The notes: generated by a model not told the origin, from the sequence alone. DNA of 64,000 nucleotides from Osedax fenrisi (GCA_964019155.1 OZ025240.1:42580247-42644246), one strand, 5' to 3'; positions 49,242 through 59,452 are shown, numbered from the stretch's first letter. Translations and numbers: made by a program.

Positions 49242-49708
49242 ATCGAAATTATTTGTAATCGTAATTATTTCTATTTGAATTATATATTATTATATATATA
49301 TATATATATAATATCTTTATTCACTATTTGTATCTTTATGTGATATATATTATTCTAACATTACATACTATATTAAAAATATTACATACTATAGTATGTA
49401 TAGTATATATACAAAATCTCGTTCGCATGCCTATAGGCATGATCGCCAATACATGTTGATTATTGTTTATTATTCTAATTATTACAATGTTATATTAAAT
49501 AATATAATATACATTCAATAATATAATATACATTCTATAGATTATATAAAGTTTAACCAATATATCATATACTATATGATATATATAGGTATTCGAATGA
49601 GATTTTGTATAGTATGTCATATTTGTAATATATTTTTTGTAATATTTGTAATATATATAATAATATATAATTTGAATAGAAATAATTACGATTACAAATA
49701 ATTTCGAT

Positions 49709-49898
49709 GGGAAGGGCGAATTGATGACGAGAAACTACACATGTTTACTTTTTTACTTTTGCAATGGGTACTTGAATATAATAATTTAATGAAATTTATA
49801 TTTCGTAAAAGTAGAATGTGATTTAAAGTTGTATTTTATTATGTAAGTTAAAGGGTAGAGAAAAAATGTAGATCATCGTCATCAATTCACCCTTTCCT
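49709..49898. mobile_element. Family D MITE within right palindrome arm
   Basis: Mirror image of 49053-49241 with the same terminal repeats, one end slightly mutated (caattcaccctttcc). Confidence 0.7.
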
Positions 49899-50968
49899 TA
49901 GAATATGTATATATATATATATATATGTTATGTATGTATCATATAATATGTTATACATAATCTAATAAATATACATAAATATAAAACATAATAACTGTAT
50001 GATATATGATGATATATATAATGTATTTATTTAAAACAAATCATTAATAGTAATAATTTTATAATTTGTAATGTTCGAATAAAATATATATGATATTATT
50101 AACATATATATTTAATTAAATTAATATGTATGAAGAAAATATACTTTTAATGTATTAATATATGATATTATTAACATATACATTGAAAAATAAGTATTAT
50201 AAATAAATATAAACATACATAATATCAATGTAATATTATATTATAATATTATAATATCTATACATATTTAATATAATGTACATATTTTGTTGTACATATG
50301 TCACATATTTAATATGTATAATTATTATATCACAGTGATATTATTATAATTATTATTATGTGACCATAACTTTTGATTTAATTTCAAGTGCTATATTATT
50401 ATTCGTGTCTATAAAAGTGTGTGATCTAGGGACTTCAATCATTAGATATATATGCATATATTATATACATAGGAGTATACAAGTATATTGTATTGCACTA
50501 TAATTAACTAGAAAATCATTAAATAACGTAATAATTACATTTAAAGTTACGACATTATTTTGGAAATAGTAATTATTATATGAAAAAAACGTTTTTATAG
50601 TGAATTATACATACTAATAATGGTTATGTATCTCCGTAATCCATTTGTTTATAAAAAATATAAGTGGTTTAATGATGGTAATTACTGACATTTGTGAAAT
50701 AATCTAATTAATATTATTTAATAAATAAAATAGATTTATTGAAATATTAAAAATATATTTGTGTTATTTTAAAAATCAGGTCATATAGGTCATGGTGGGT
50801 CACGTGACTTATTATTTAATTTAAATTAATCGAAGTGACGTGCAACCCTACACTCGCCCCCCGCACACAGTGTGCGCACACCATAGTGGGTATACCATAT
50901 CGCACGGTGTTACTAGTAGGCATGTGTGCGTGCGCGCGTGTATGTATGGGTGTATATTCTATTGTGGA

Positions 50969-51007
50969 CAGTATGTATGTATGTATGTATGTATGTATGT
51001 ATGTATG

Positions 51008-51041
<34 letters not shown>

Positions 51042-51155
51042 TGTATATATGTATGTATATATGTATGTATGTATGTATTTATGTATGTATGTATATATGT
51101 ATGTATATATGTATGTATGTATGTATTTATGTATGTATGTATATATGTATGTATG
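50969..51155. repeat. (GTAT)n microsatellite
   Basis: About 185 bp of GTAT with scattered atat/ttat interruptions that themselves recur as gtatatat at regular 12-24-bp intervals. Met-Tyr-Val-Cys frames on it are artefacts. Confidence 0.95.
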
Positions 51156-51324
51156 TGTTAATTCATAACGCATACGTATGTGTGTATGTAACAATAGTTA
51201 GAACAATCGTAAGGGGCTTATTAATTAGTCGTTTTAGTAGTCACGTGCTAATCACGCAACGTATGCTACTATAGATTATGCTAGGTCATACCACGTGTAA
51301 AGGGGCGTGGCTAACAATATAGGC

Positions 51325-51510
51325 CATAGCCGGAACCATACTGGTCATCATAGGTATCGCGGAATGACGGTACACACATAAAGGTATACCTCATCTATAC
51401 CATCTATAGATTACATGAACATATGGCGAAGTGACCAATATATTAATACGGACACCAATGTGTGGTCATTCCGCGATACCTACGATGACCAGTATGGTTC
51501 CTGTAATGAC
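51325..51510. repeat. Inverted repeat (hairpin) with ~42-bp arms
   Basis: ggaaccatactggtcatcat..ggtatcgcggaatgac at about 51330-51369 is repeated inverted at about 51465-51505 with two or three differences. The spacer is about 95 bp. Confidence 0.8.
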
Positions 51511-52196
51511 CGATATTGGTATATATATACCTATAATCATCTATAGTATACTTATATACCATTATAGTAATACTAGAGTGTTTATATGATAGTACACCAT
51601 AAGGTGTAGTATAGTATACTATATTATATATAGTAACGTACCTTAATATAGTAAATAGTGTATTTGAATGACTTACTAAATATGATGAGGGTTTATAGAT
51701 TATAAAGTATATACGACTATTCTATTCACATGATAATACTATATGTGTTGTATGACATCATATAGTGTTATGCATGAAGCTATGTAACTTAGTGAATATT
51801 TATATTATTATTTGTACATTTTATATACTCTCAAAAATGGTGGAGAGAATTTCTGCATATAGTAATATAAATAATTTATCATGTAAATCAAAGTAGTTTC
51901 AAATAAAAGCACAGTATACTGTAATATATTACAACTGTTATTAGCATATTAAATGATATATTTATTTCTATAGATAGTGGCATTATATTGTAACCCCCTC
52001 AGTAGAGCCACCCTCATTATTCGATACTTTATGCTAACAATAGTACAGTCTATAGTCTAGTTATGATCTCGGCATAAGTTCCACCGCACTTTAATGCCTT
52101 ATTACGTTCTATTCATTCAGAAATTAGGATACAATAAATAATTCAAACTCTAAATCTAGGAAAATAATCATTAGTTTCTTTAGGACATATTCTTTT

Positions 52197-52236
<40 letters not shown>

Positions 52237-52470
52237 GATATATACTAAAATTGGTATGTAGTAGTAGTAGTAGTAGTATTAGTAGTTGCACTATAAGTAG
52301 TACTACTATTATAGTAGTAAATTGTTGTTGTAGCTAATTGTAGCTAAAGTATATATTTGTTACGTAATCACTACTTCCGGCTGCTATTGTTACGTAACTT
52401 ATTATCTGTGATAATCAATAGCGAGCATTTCTCTATCGGGGACTGCTACAGCCTATAAGAATCTATCGTG

Positions 52471-52976
52471 CTGGTAGTGGTGGTAATGGTAGTGGTAGTG
52501 GTTGTAGTGGTGGTGGTGGTAGTGGTGGTGGTGGTGGTGGTGGTAGTGGTGGTGGTGGTAATGGTAATGGTGGTGGTGGTGGTGGTGGTAGTAGTGGTAG
52601 TAGTAGTGGTGGTGGTGGTGGTGGTGGTGGTAGTGGTGGTGGTGGTAATGGTGGTGGTGGTGGTGGTGGTAGTGGTGGTGGTAGTGGTGGTGGTGGTGGT
52701 GGTGGTGGTGGTAGTGGTGGTAATGGTGGTGGTGGTAGTGGTAATGGTAGTGGTGGTGGTGGTGGTGGTGGTAGTGGTGGTGGTGGTAATGGTAATGGTG
52801 GTGGTGGTGGTGGTGGTAGTAGTGGTAGTAGTAGTGGTGGTGGTGGTGGTGGTGGTGGTAGTGGTGGTGGTGGTAATGGTAATGGTGGTGGTGGTGGTGG
52901 TGGTGGTAGTGGTGGTAGTAGTGGTAGTAGTAGTGGTGGTGGTGGTGGTGGTAGTGGTGGTGGCAGTGGTGGTAAT
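52471..52976. repeat. Compound TGG/TAG trinucleotide array, ~500 bp
   Basis: (TGG)n with interspersed TAG and TAA triplets. A block of about 215 bp (52560-52690) recurs with slight change at about 52790-52930, a higher-order duplication. The G-rich strand is the plus strand. Open frames are artefacts. Confidence 0.95.
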
Positions 52977-53707
52977 AGAAAACATCGATTACTTAGGCCT
53001 GCCATTATAAGGAGTTCACGACTATGAGATACAAAGGTCACGTAACACACCACGTGACATGCTCTTTGTGATGTGTGTGTATGTGTGCACGGCGTCCGTT
53101 AAAACCATTGCGGTCAGTACTTTTAATGTATACATAACCGTATACAGTGTACATTTTACACACGTTTAGGGTGTACTATTACACGTGATTATACAATAAT
53201 CGAGAAGTGATTAATAACACAAACAAATACACGTTTTCAATAAACAGCGATATTGTTTGCTAACTTATTGCTAACACGTGGTCACTATGGGCGATATTAA
53301 GTAGATGTGGGCGTGGAAATGGGGCGTGGGCGTGCGTATGTGTATGGGCTTTCGTAACTGTTACATACGATATCGTGCATTGCTATACTCGATACATCAT
53401 GGTTAGCAGGTGTACGTACGTGTTAATTAAGTACTACTTATATACTACATACCACATACTCCTCGATATTGCATGGGTGTACTGTGATATACATGTCATA
53501 CTACAGTACACGCATACAGTCACACACAATTTATATATATATATATATATATATAGTATACCGTTACATCTTTATTACGTAATGGTACTATATTACATCA
53601 TCATCATTATCATCATAATCATATATTGCGATATAATAGGGTGTGTATACATATATGTAATAGAAACTATTCTCGCGCTGCCGATATATCAATATATATG
53701 TAAATAT

Positions 53708-53753
<46 letters not shown>

Positions 53754-54197
53754 GTACAGTGTACAGTATACGTCGCGGTATACTATATATACTGTATATA
53801 ACTTAAAAGCTACAGCTATAAGGTATACTTAAGATATACTACCATATATGGTTATAGGAAGTGTAACAAAAAGTAAACCTACATGTCAATATTCTTGATA
53901 CGACTGGCCTAATATAATATACTACCTTTTAATGACATGCTACGTGTTAACACCTGTACTATGTGTGTGTATGTGTGTGTATGTGTGTGTGTATGTGTGT
54001 GTGTATGTGTATGTGTGTGTGTTAGTGAATATTTATATGCGATTACACTTTAGAAAATGTTTCTATAAATATAAATGTATAATGAAAGTGTTATAAACTA
54101 AACTTATTGTTAGTATTATTATTAATATTATATATATATATATATAGATAACATACTCATTTGTGTATGTATACACTATATATGTATGTATACACTA

Positions 54198-54238
<41 letters not shown>

Positions 54239-54540
54239 CTGAGATATTTAGGATACTCGCTAAATAAACTTGTCGAATTAAACAGTATGGTTCCTACATA
54301 TGTGATGCTATATAGCATGTATACACATGACAGGATATGCCACATATGTGATGAGTAGTGTTACGTGGTGACCTTCATCCAAGGTCGCGTCGTTATTGTT
54401 TACTTGCAGCGAGCGATAATGCGCGGTGTTGATAATAAGCTAGAGGTCGCGAGAAACCGCGAGAAACATCATTAATAATAGATAAACGTTATCGGATAAG
54501 AGAAGGTTACGCCCCGTTAGCTAATAACATAGGTATAGAG
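52977..54540. other. Mixed region with (TA)n and (GT)n
   Basis: (TA)n at 53531-53556, 53709-53752 and 54201-54232, GTGTAT repeats at 53963-54022, GC-richer patches at 53300-53350 and 54360-54460. No gene seen. Confidence 0.55.
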
Positions 54541-54599
54541 TTGTTATTGTTATTGTTGTTATTATTATTGTTGTTGTTGTTGTTGTTTGCGGCGTAGCA

Positions 54600-56540
54600 T
54601 CACAAGGACCAAAGTCCATGTGCGAATGCTAGCACAGCCTCAGGTGATTCCACCAAGACTGATAACGGAGGCGCCGCTCCCCCAAATCCGCGAATGCGCT
54701 TTCCCACTGTGGCCGGGCATTCCTGAAGCCAATGCTCCAATGTCTCCGCTTCTCCTTCGCAGAAAGGACACTGAGGTGAGAAATCACTTATAATACTTCT
54801 GTAGGCGGCTAATCTTTTGCAGTGGCCGCTGCGGAGTTGCGCCAGAAGAACAGCTTCCTTTCTCGGAAGCAGGATTCTATCCCGTCTTCCATCGTACACA
54901 GCCTTCGTCCTCTCATGGCTTATAGGAGGATCCGTGATTTCCTGGATGATTCGAGACCTAGCAGCTCGGAATGAGATTCCCTGGTACCCGTCAGTCCTTT
55001 GGTCCATTGAGTTGGCCGCTTTTCCCGCTTCCTCATCCGCCCAGACATTACCTATGAGTCCGCAGTGACCTGGAACCCATTGCAGAAGGACACTGCATTT
55101 AACTCTGGCGAGATTTTTTCTTAACTCGTCCAGGAGCCTTCCGTCCTTCCTACCTGAGCCCTCGATGGCGATTAGCGCCGACTGGCTGTCTGAGCAGATT
55201 ACGCAGACGGAGGAATCTGCCGCATATCGCAAGATCCACTCCGTTGCCAGTATTAGCGCGGCTACCTCAGTGTCGTATGAGCAAGTCCATCTACAGCCTT
55301 TACAGGAGCTAGAGTGAATTCTGCATGGGTTGCTGGCCGCACCAGTAGTGATAACGGAAGCGCTTCCTCCATTCGAAATACCGCCCTGGGCTGACCCGTC
55401 CGTGTAGATGGTGTAGTCTGCCTCTCCTGCAGCACCAATAGTGGTGATGGCGTCCGCTAATAGAGCGTTGCTGCCTTGGGTTTTCTTGCAACTGCCGATA
55501 AGGGTTGTCCTTATTGACCAAGGCGAGTGAACTATCCATTTCCAACCAGGTAATTGATTTGTGGATAGTTCTTCCCTTGGGTCCAACCCTAACTTAGTGC
55601 ATTCATCCTTACTCATGTCACTGAAACAGTTCCTGTTTTTCCATCTGTGCGGAGTAGTGGACGAGACTAGCTTACGTCTGGGGTTTTCCTGTGGCAATCG
55701 GGCCGACTTCTCCCATGCTATTAGGCAATTGTGTCGAATTGCGGTTTGGAAGGATGGTAGTTCTGCCTCCAACCTCAAGCATTCCAGTGGAGTATCAGAC
55801 GTCTGGCCTGTTAATACCCTCAGAGCCCTGTTCTGAACCCGTTCAAGGATAAGGACGTTTGTCTTAGCTAGCCATGGCTGCCATGCCGCACCACAGTAGT
55901 TCAGCACACTATTGATCATAGCCAGAAAGATTCTTCGAAGGCTCCCGCGACTCCAACCCCACTCCTTTGACGCTAGAGACGCCAGGATCTTGATGCGCCC
56001 CAGTACCTTAGATTTGACATCTTCTACATGTGGGCGAAAGGTCAGAGTACGGTCATATGTGATGCCCAGAAACTTTGGTGTTCTGTTTACCGGTAGAGTT
56101 ACCCCGTTCAACCGTGCATTTGGGCACCAACCCGCTTCCTTCGGGTCCGTTGAGAAGAAGGATATCTCGCATTTGTGCGGGTTCAGCGTGAGCTTATGCT
56201 CCTCGCTCCAGATCCCGAACTTCTTTATAGCCTCTTGGACCTTACTTAGGGCCGCGATTTTGTCTCTGCTCTGAGCCCATACTGCAATATCATCAGCATA
56301 CATGCTTACCTTGACACCCTCTGGAGCCACATCCCTGATCCCGTCTATGTAGAACAGGAAGAGCAGCGGAGAGAGGACAGCGCCTTGCGGTACACCTTGA
56401 TGAAGCTTGAAGTTTCTGCCTAGTGTGTTGTCGAGACGGACCCTTGCTTTACGGTCCGATAGGAATCCTTTGATCCATTTGGTCATTAATAGCGGTACCC
56501 CTTTGTCCAATAGTATTTCCAGCAGCCTCTCTCTCTCCAT
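54600..56540 (-). CDS. LINE polyprotein C-part: RT C-half, RNase H, CCHC finger
   Basis: Continues the RT in the next frame with RLLEILLDKGVPLLMTKWIK, HQGVPQGAVLSPLLFLFYID and the catalytic MYADDIAVW (near 56290), then the thumb region (LGRIKILASLASKEWGW). RNase H follows with IYTDGSAQGG (first Asp), TEVAALILA (Glu), CSDSQSALIA (second Asp) and WVPGHCGLIGNVWADEEAG (His and last Asp), so all catalytic residues are present. The end carries CPFCEGEAETLEHWLQEC, a C-x2-C-x8-H-x4-C finger. The stop is TGA at 54600-54602, about 10 nt before the (AAC)n tail. Confidence 0.93.
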   Translation of the reverse strand: MERERLLEILLDKGVPLLMTKWIKGFLSDRKARVRLDNTLGRNFKLHQGVPQGAVLSPLLFLFYIDGIRDVAPEGVKVSMYADDIAVWAQSRDKIAALSKVQEAIKKFGIWSEEHKLTLNPHKCEISFFSTDPKEAGWCPNARLNGVTLPVNRTPKFLGITYDRTLTFRPHVEDVKSKVLGRIKILASLASKEWGWSRGSLRRIFLAMINSVLNYCGAAWQPWLAKTNVLILERVQNRALRVLTGQTSDTPLECLRLEAELPSFQTAIRHNCLIAWEKSARLPQENPRRKLVSSTTPHRWKNRNCFSDMSKDECTKLGLDPREELSTNQLPGWKWIVHSPWSIRTTLIGSCKKTQGSNALLADAITTIGAAGEADYTIYTDGSAQGGISNGGSASVITTGAASNPCRIHSSSCKGCRWTCSYDTEVAALILATEWILRYAADSSVCVICSDSQSALIAIEGSGRKDGRLLDELRKNLARVKCSVLLQWVPGHCGLIGNVWADEEAGKAANSMDQRTDGYQGISFRAARSRIIQEITDPPISHERTKAVYDGRRDRILLPRKEAVLLAQLRSGHCKRLAAYRSIISDFSPQCPFCEGEAETLEHWLQECPATVGKRIRGFGGAAPPLSVLVESPEAVLAFAHGLWSL

Positions 56541-58387
56541 ACCGTGTCGTAAGCCTTACTGAAGTCAAGCAGTGCCATTACCGTACGTGAAGCTGGCCGA
56601 TCTTGAAAGGCGTCGCTGATGGACTGTGACAGACGCAAAACCTGGTCCTCACACGACCTCATACGCCTGAAACCCGCCTGATCCTCGCTCCACCAACTAT
56701 TACTTTCAGCCAGATAGGACAAGCGACTGGCTACCATACGCTCCATAGTTTTCGCAATGCACGAGGTGAGAGAGACTGGCCTAAACGAGTCCACTTCGCT
56801 GGCCGGTTTACCCTTCTTTAGCAGAGGGACAATTACAGCCTCTCTCCATGACGCCGGGCACCTACCGTAACTCCACGACTCATTGATAATACCAAGGAGG
56901 TACCTAAATGCTATGGGTCCTAAAGCCTTCAAGAATCTAGGGGAGATGTTATCGCTACCAGGGGCCCCTTTGGCCTTCATGCTATCTATGGCCGCCTTCA
57001 GCTCCGACAAGTTGAAATCTTTACAGCTCTCTTCTGCAACGCTATCAGCACCTAGTGCTTTACGGATCACTTTTTTCCGGCGATCCACTTTTGCTATCTG
57101 TAGCCGGCTAATCTCAGCGTAGCTAGCCATGAAAACATCTGCTTTAGCGCGGCTTGATGAAAAATGTTTCCCATTGTGTATGAGGACTTCGTTCTTGATG
57201 CAACCGGAATTCCTGCCGCTGAGCAATTTTATAGTATCCCATATCTTGCTAGGGTCAGAGCTCATTTCCGCGTCTGACAGGAATTCCTTCCAACGCTCCT
57301 CCTTACCCAACCGAATCAACAAGTGGACCTCCCTACAAGCTTCGACCCACTCAACCCTCTTGTCTGCAATGTAGCGCCTTAGCCTATTTCGTTTCTTTAT
57401 CGCATCCCGAATCTCCCTCGTTAGCCATTGTTTACTGTTAGAGGAGGCCTTTACTTTGCCAATGGATGATGCCGCCGACTCTAATATGATCCTATTTAAG
57501 TGGGACGCTCTAACCTCTAGCGAGCTCTTTGTGTGGTTTTCATTCAGGGAGCGAAGAGTATCATCCACCTTCGTGGCGAATCCTACCATATCCGCTCTCT
57601 TCCAATTCCACCTGAGCTCCATAACTGGTTTAACCTTAAGCGCCTCAATTTGGCAGTCTATCGTGACCAGGATAGGAAGGTGGTCTGAACCCATGCATTC
57701 TGTAGGACTCCACTCCACCTTTTCCAGCCAGCTGCTGTGGACCAAAGTTATATCCGGTGCACTTTTACCTCCCGTTCCGACATTAACGCGCGTAGCGGAG
57801 CCATCATTGACTACGCTAAAGTTGTTATTTAGGAGCCAATCCTCTATCTTGCCGCCCATCTCGTCTTCTGGCTGCCACTGGTCCCATGTGTTAGAGTGCG
57901 CATTGAGGTCACCCCCTATCAGTGTGTTCTCCGCACTGGGAAGTTCTGAAGTCTGAAATTCATGACCTTGTAGTGCACCCCTAGTGGGTGGGCAGTAAAC
58001 GTTTGCGCAGGTGATCTTGTGGAGAGATGCATCGCAGATCTCTACTTGTAGCATCTCGAGCAGTGACTCCCGTTGAGAAAGTTGGTTACACTTGACTGTG
58101 AAAGGTATATCTTCCTTTATGAAAGTAATCAGCCCTCCTCCTCTCCCAGATTCTCTATCCTTACGGATTGTGGAGTAACCTGATAGAGACGGATTCCTGT
58201 CCCTACTGCATAGCTTGGACTCTTGGATCATGATCAGGTCGATATCCATCTTCCGGGTCCTGTCCTCCAGTTCTACAATTTTGGATTTAAGCCCATTGGC
58301 ATTCCAATATAGAACCTTAAGACTACACCGCGACCTGACCTCCGATCGTCTAACAGCATTATCCTGTGGCTGTCCGGTATTCAGCAA
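56486..58387 (-). CDS. LINE polyprotein middle part: APE endonuclease and RT N-half
   Basis: The frame is open upstream of the Met at 58387 as far as the WKCDLC end of the second zinc finger, so the Met is not a real start. Endonuclease motifs: VLYWNANGLKSK, LIMIQESKL, GRGGGLITFI, GGDLNAHSNTWD, APDITLVHSSW and GSDHLPILVT. RT motifs: FRPVSLTSCIAKTMERMV, EDQAGFRRMRSCEDQVLRL and LLDFSKAYDTVW. A two-base gain in a short GA run (about 56530-56542) shifts the frame right after motif A, so the tail RGCWKYYWTKGYRY is out of frame. Confidence 0.92.
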   Translation of the reverse strand: MLNTGQPQDNAVRRSEVRSRCSLKVLYWNANGLKSKIVELEDRTRKMDIDLIMIQESKLCSRDRNPSLSGYSTIRKDRESGRGGGLITFIKEDIPFTVKCNQLSQRESLLEMLQVEICDASLHKITCANVYCPPTRGALQGHEFQTSELPSAENTLIGGDLNAHSNTWDQWQPEDEMGGKIEDWLLNNNFSVVNDGSATRVNVGTGGKSAPDITLVHSSWLEKVEWSPTECMGSDHLPILVTIDCQIEALKVKPVMELRWNWKRADMVGFATKVDDTLRSLNENHTKSSLEVRASHLNRIILESAASSIGKVKASSNSKQWLTREIRDAIKKRNRLRRYIADKRVEWVEACREVHLLIRLGKEERWKEFLSDAEMSSDPSKIWDTIKLLSGRNSGCIKNEVLIHNGKHFSSSRAKADVFMASYAEISRLQIAKVDRRKKVIRKALGADSVAEESCKDFNLSELKAAIDSMKAKGAPGSDNISPRFLKALGPIAFRYLLGIINESWSYGRCPASWREAVIVPLLKKGKPASEVDSFRPVSLTSCIAKTMERMVASRLSYLAESNSWWSEDQAGFRRMRSCEDQVLRLSQSISDAFQDRPASRTVMALLDFSKAYDTVWRERGCWKYYWTKGYRY

Positions 58388-58398
58388 GCCATTATTGA

Positions 58399-59001
58399 TC
58401 AGGGCGTTATTGCATAGATCGCATTTCCATGCCCAGTCGCTAAATACATGACCTGTTCAGCTCGGGATAACTTAGAGCAACTTTTGTGGCAGTCCCTTTG
58501 GCAACCTGCGCAGATTAGCGGATGAGTAGTAGCTCTGACCACTCTGGTACACACCAAGCATCTTATCATTGAAACTGCCGGCCCCGCATTGTTTTGGGCC
58601 CCGACAATTTGACCCACCAGTATGATGTTATTAGTGGTGGGCTGCCTGTTGATGCTCCTTGGAGATACACACTCGCAGCATCTCCATGAGAAGCTAGCCA
58701 AGGCAGCTCTCTTCACCCCACTACAGCTTTCTTGCTTGTGAGACGCAGCACCACACCCTGTGCACGTTAGGTGAACTTGGTTCCCCCGAATGTTTCTTCC
58801 ACAGGGCTTGCATTTGACTCTCTCCGACGGTCCAGGGTTGGACTCGACATCTCCGGCACGAATTAGCAGATTCCGGATCAACAGGGCCGAGGGCAGCTGA
58901 CCGGGCGGGAAAAACACATCCGCGAATTGTGGGGGCAGCGCTCCGTCCAGGTCTTTGTGGCCTGAGACTGAACTTTCCGTGTGATATGACCTTTTTGCCA
59001 T
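58399..59001 (-). CDS. LINE polyprotein N-terminus: 2A peptide and PHD-like fingers
   Basis: Starts MAKRSYHTESSVSGHKDLDG. Residues 41-58 (LIRNLLIRAGDVESNPGP) are a full 2A sequence with the D-V-E-S-N-P-G-P core, expected to release the first 57 residues by ribosomal skipping between G57 and P58. Next is a C4HC3 finger (C64, C67, C80, C83, H88, C93, then W106-x-C108-x2-C111) and a second with C148, C151, C164, C167, H172 and C175. The last pair of the second finger (WKCDLC) is in another frame, so a one-base loss (or two-base gain) near 58440 has cut the polyprotein here, and this frame ends early at 58399. In trypanosome and some animal LINEs 2A sequences sit in the same N-terminal position. 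Confidence 0.9.
   Translation of the reverse strand: MAKRSYHTESSVSGHKDLDGALPPQFADVFFPPGQLPSALLIRNLLIRAGDVESNPGPSERVKCKPCGRNIRGNQVHLTCTGCGAASHKQESCSGVKRAALASFSWRCCECVSPRSINRQPTTNNIILVGQIVGAQNNAGPAVSMIRCLVCTRVVRATTHPLICAGCQRDCHKSCSKLSRAEQVMYLATGHGNAIYAITP
58828..58881 (-). other. 2A ribosome-skipping peptide
   Basis: Encodes residues 41-58 of the LINE N-terminus with the invariant D-x-E-x-N-P-G-P core. Skipping is expected between the final Gly and Pro. The upstream part is Leu/Arg-rich as in other functional 2A sequences. Confidence 0.9.
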
Positions 59002-59048
59002 CGAAGATGGACGAAGAGCGCCGCGAGAGGGCAGGTCGATAGCTCTCC

Positions 59049-59085
<37 letters not shown>

Positions 59086-59102
59086 GATGATGTTGATGAT
59101 GA

Positions 59103-59413
59103 TGCCGCTGATGAATCATAATACTCATTTGGTAGTCTCCGGAACACTAATGTATTGTTTGTATTTGTAGGCGAACTTAATCACTCTATTGTCCTAGGTG
59201 ATATGTATGTGTGTGTATGTGTGTGTATGCGTGTGTGTATGTGTGTGCGTCGGTGTGTATGTGTGTGCGTGTGTGTGTGATGTGCCGCACAATGATGCGA
59301 CTATATCGGCGATGATATAAACCGTATCGTATATCAGCAGAAATTATTAATATTAAACTATAGATGATATGAAATATGATATTATTAAAATATTATTATA
59401 TTATAATATAATT

Positions 59414-59452
<39 letters not shown>

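Larger units (their letters stand above)
48191..50857. repeat. Large imperfect inverted repeat (palindrome), arms ~1.25 kb
   Basis: Left arm about 48191-49434, right arm about 49587-50857, spacer about 150 bp. The outer ends match exactly (GCGAGTGTAGGGTTGCACGT at 48191-48210 against its complement at 50838-50857). Matching landmarks run the whole way: gtcacgtgac near 48240 and 50805, attacggagatacataacca near 48415 and 50620, tccctagatcacaaac near 48625 and 50425, a short MITE in each arm, and acaaaatctcgttcgcatgc (49411) against its inverted counterpart (about 49599). Many single differences and small indels show it is not recent. No coding sequence. An inverted duplication or a large foldback element are both possible. 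Confidence 0.9.
50858..52470. other. Region with GTAT array and a hairpin
   Basis: After the palindrome come a (GTAT)n array (50969-51155), a long-armed hairpin (51325-51510), short AT palindromes, (TA)n at 52199-52232 and (GTA)n at 52257-52280. No gene seen. Confidence 0.6.
54541..59102 (-). mobile_element. Ingi-like LINE (2A, PHD-like fingers, APE, RT, RNase H), near-complete
   Basis: A minus-strand element of about 4.45 kb between two (AAC)n tracts (59051-59102 at the 5' side, 54541-54590 at the 3' side). Its GC content and CpG density are far above the surrounding DNA. In order it encodes a 2A peptide, two PHD-like zinc fingers, an APE endonuclease, an RT, an RNase H and a C-terminal CCHC finger, the layout of Ingi-clade elements. 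Only two small frameshifts break what reads as one polyprotein of about 1,470 codons. The 5' leader before the ATG at 59001 is about 50 nt and the 3' UTR about 10 nt before the repeat tail. Confidence 0.92.

Noticed and set aside
52446..53053. Frames of 180-196 codons of Thr, Pro/Leu or Val
   Set aside because: Translation of the (TGG)n array.
54600..59147. Plus-strand frames of 70-170 codons over the Ingi-like LINE
   Set aside because: Antisense shadows of the real coding strand, caused by its low stop density.
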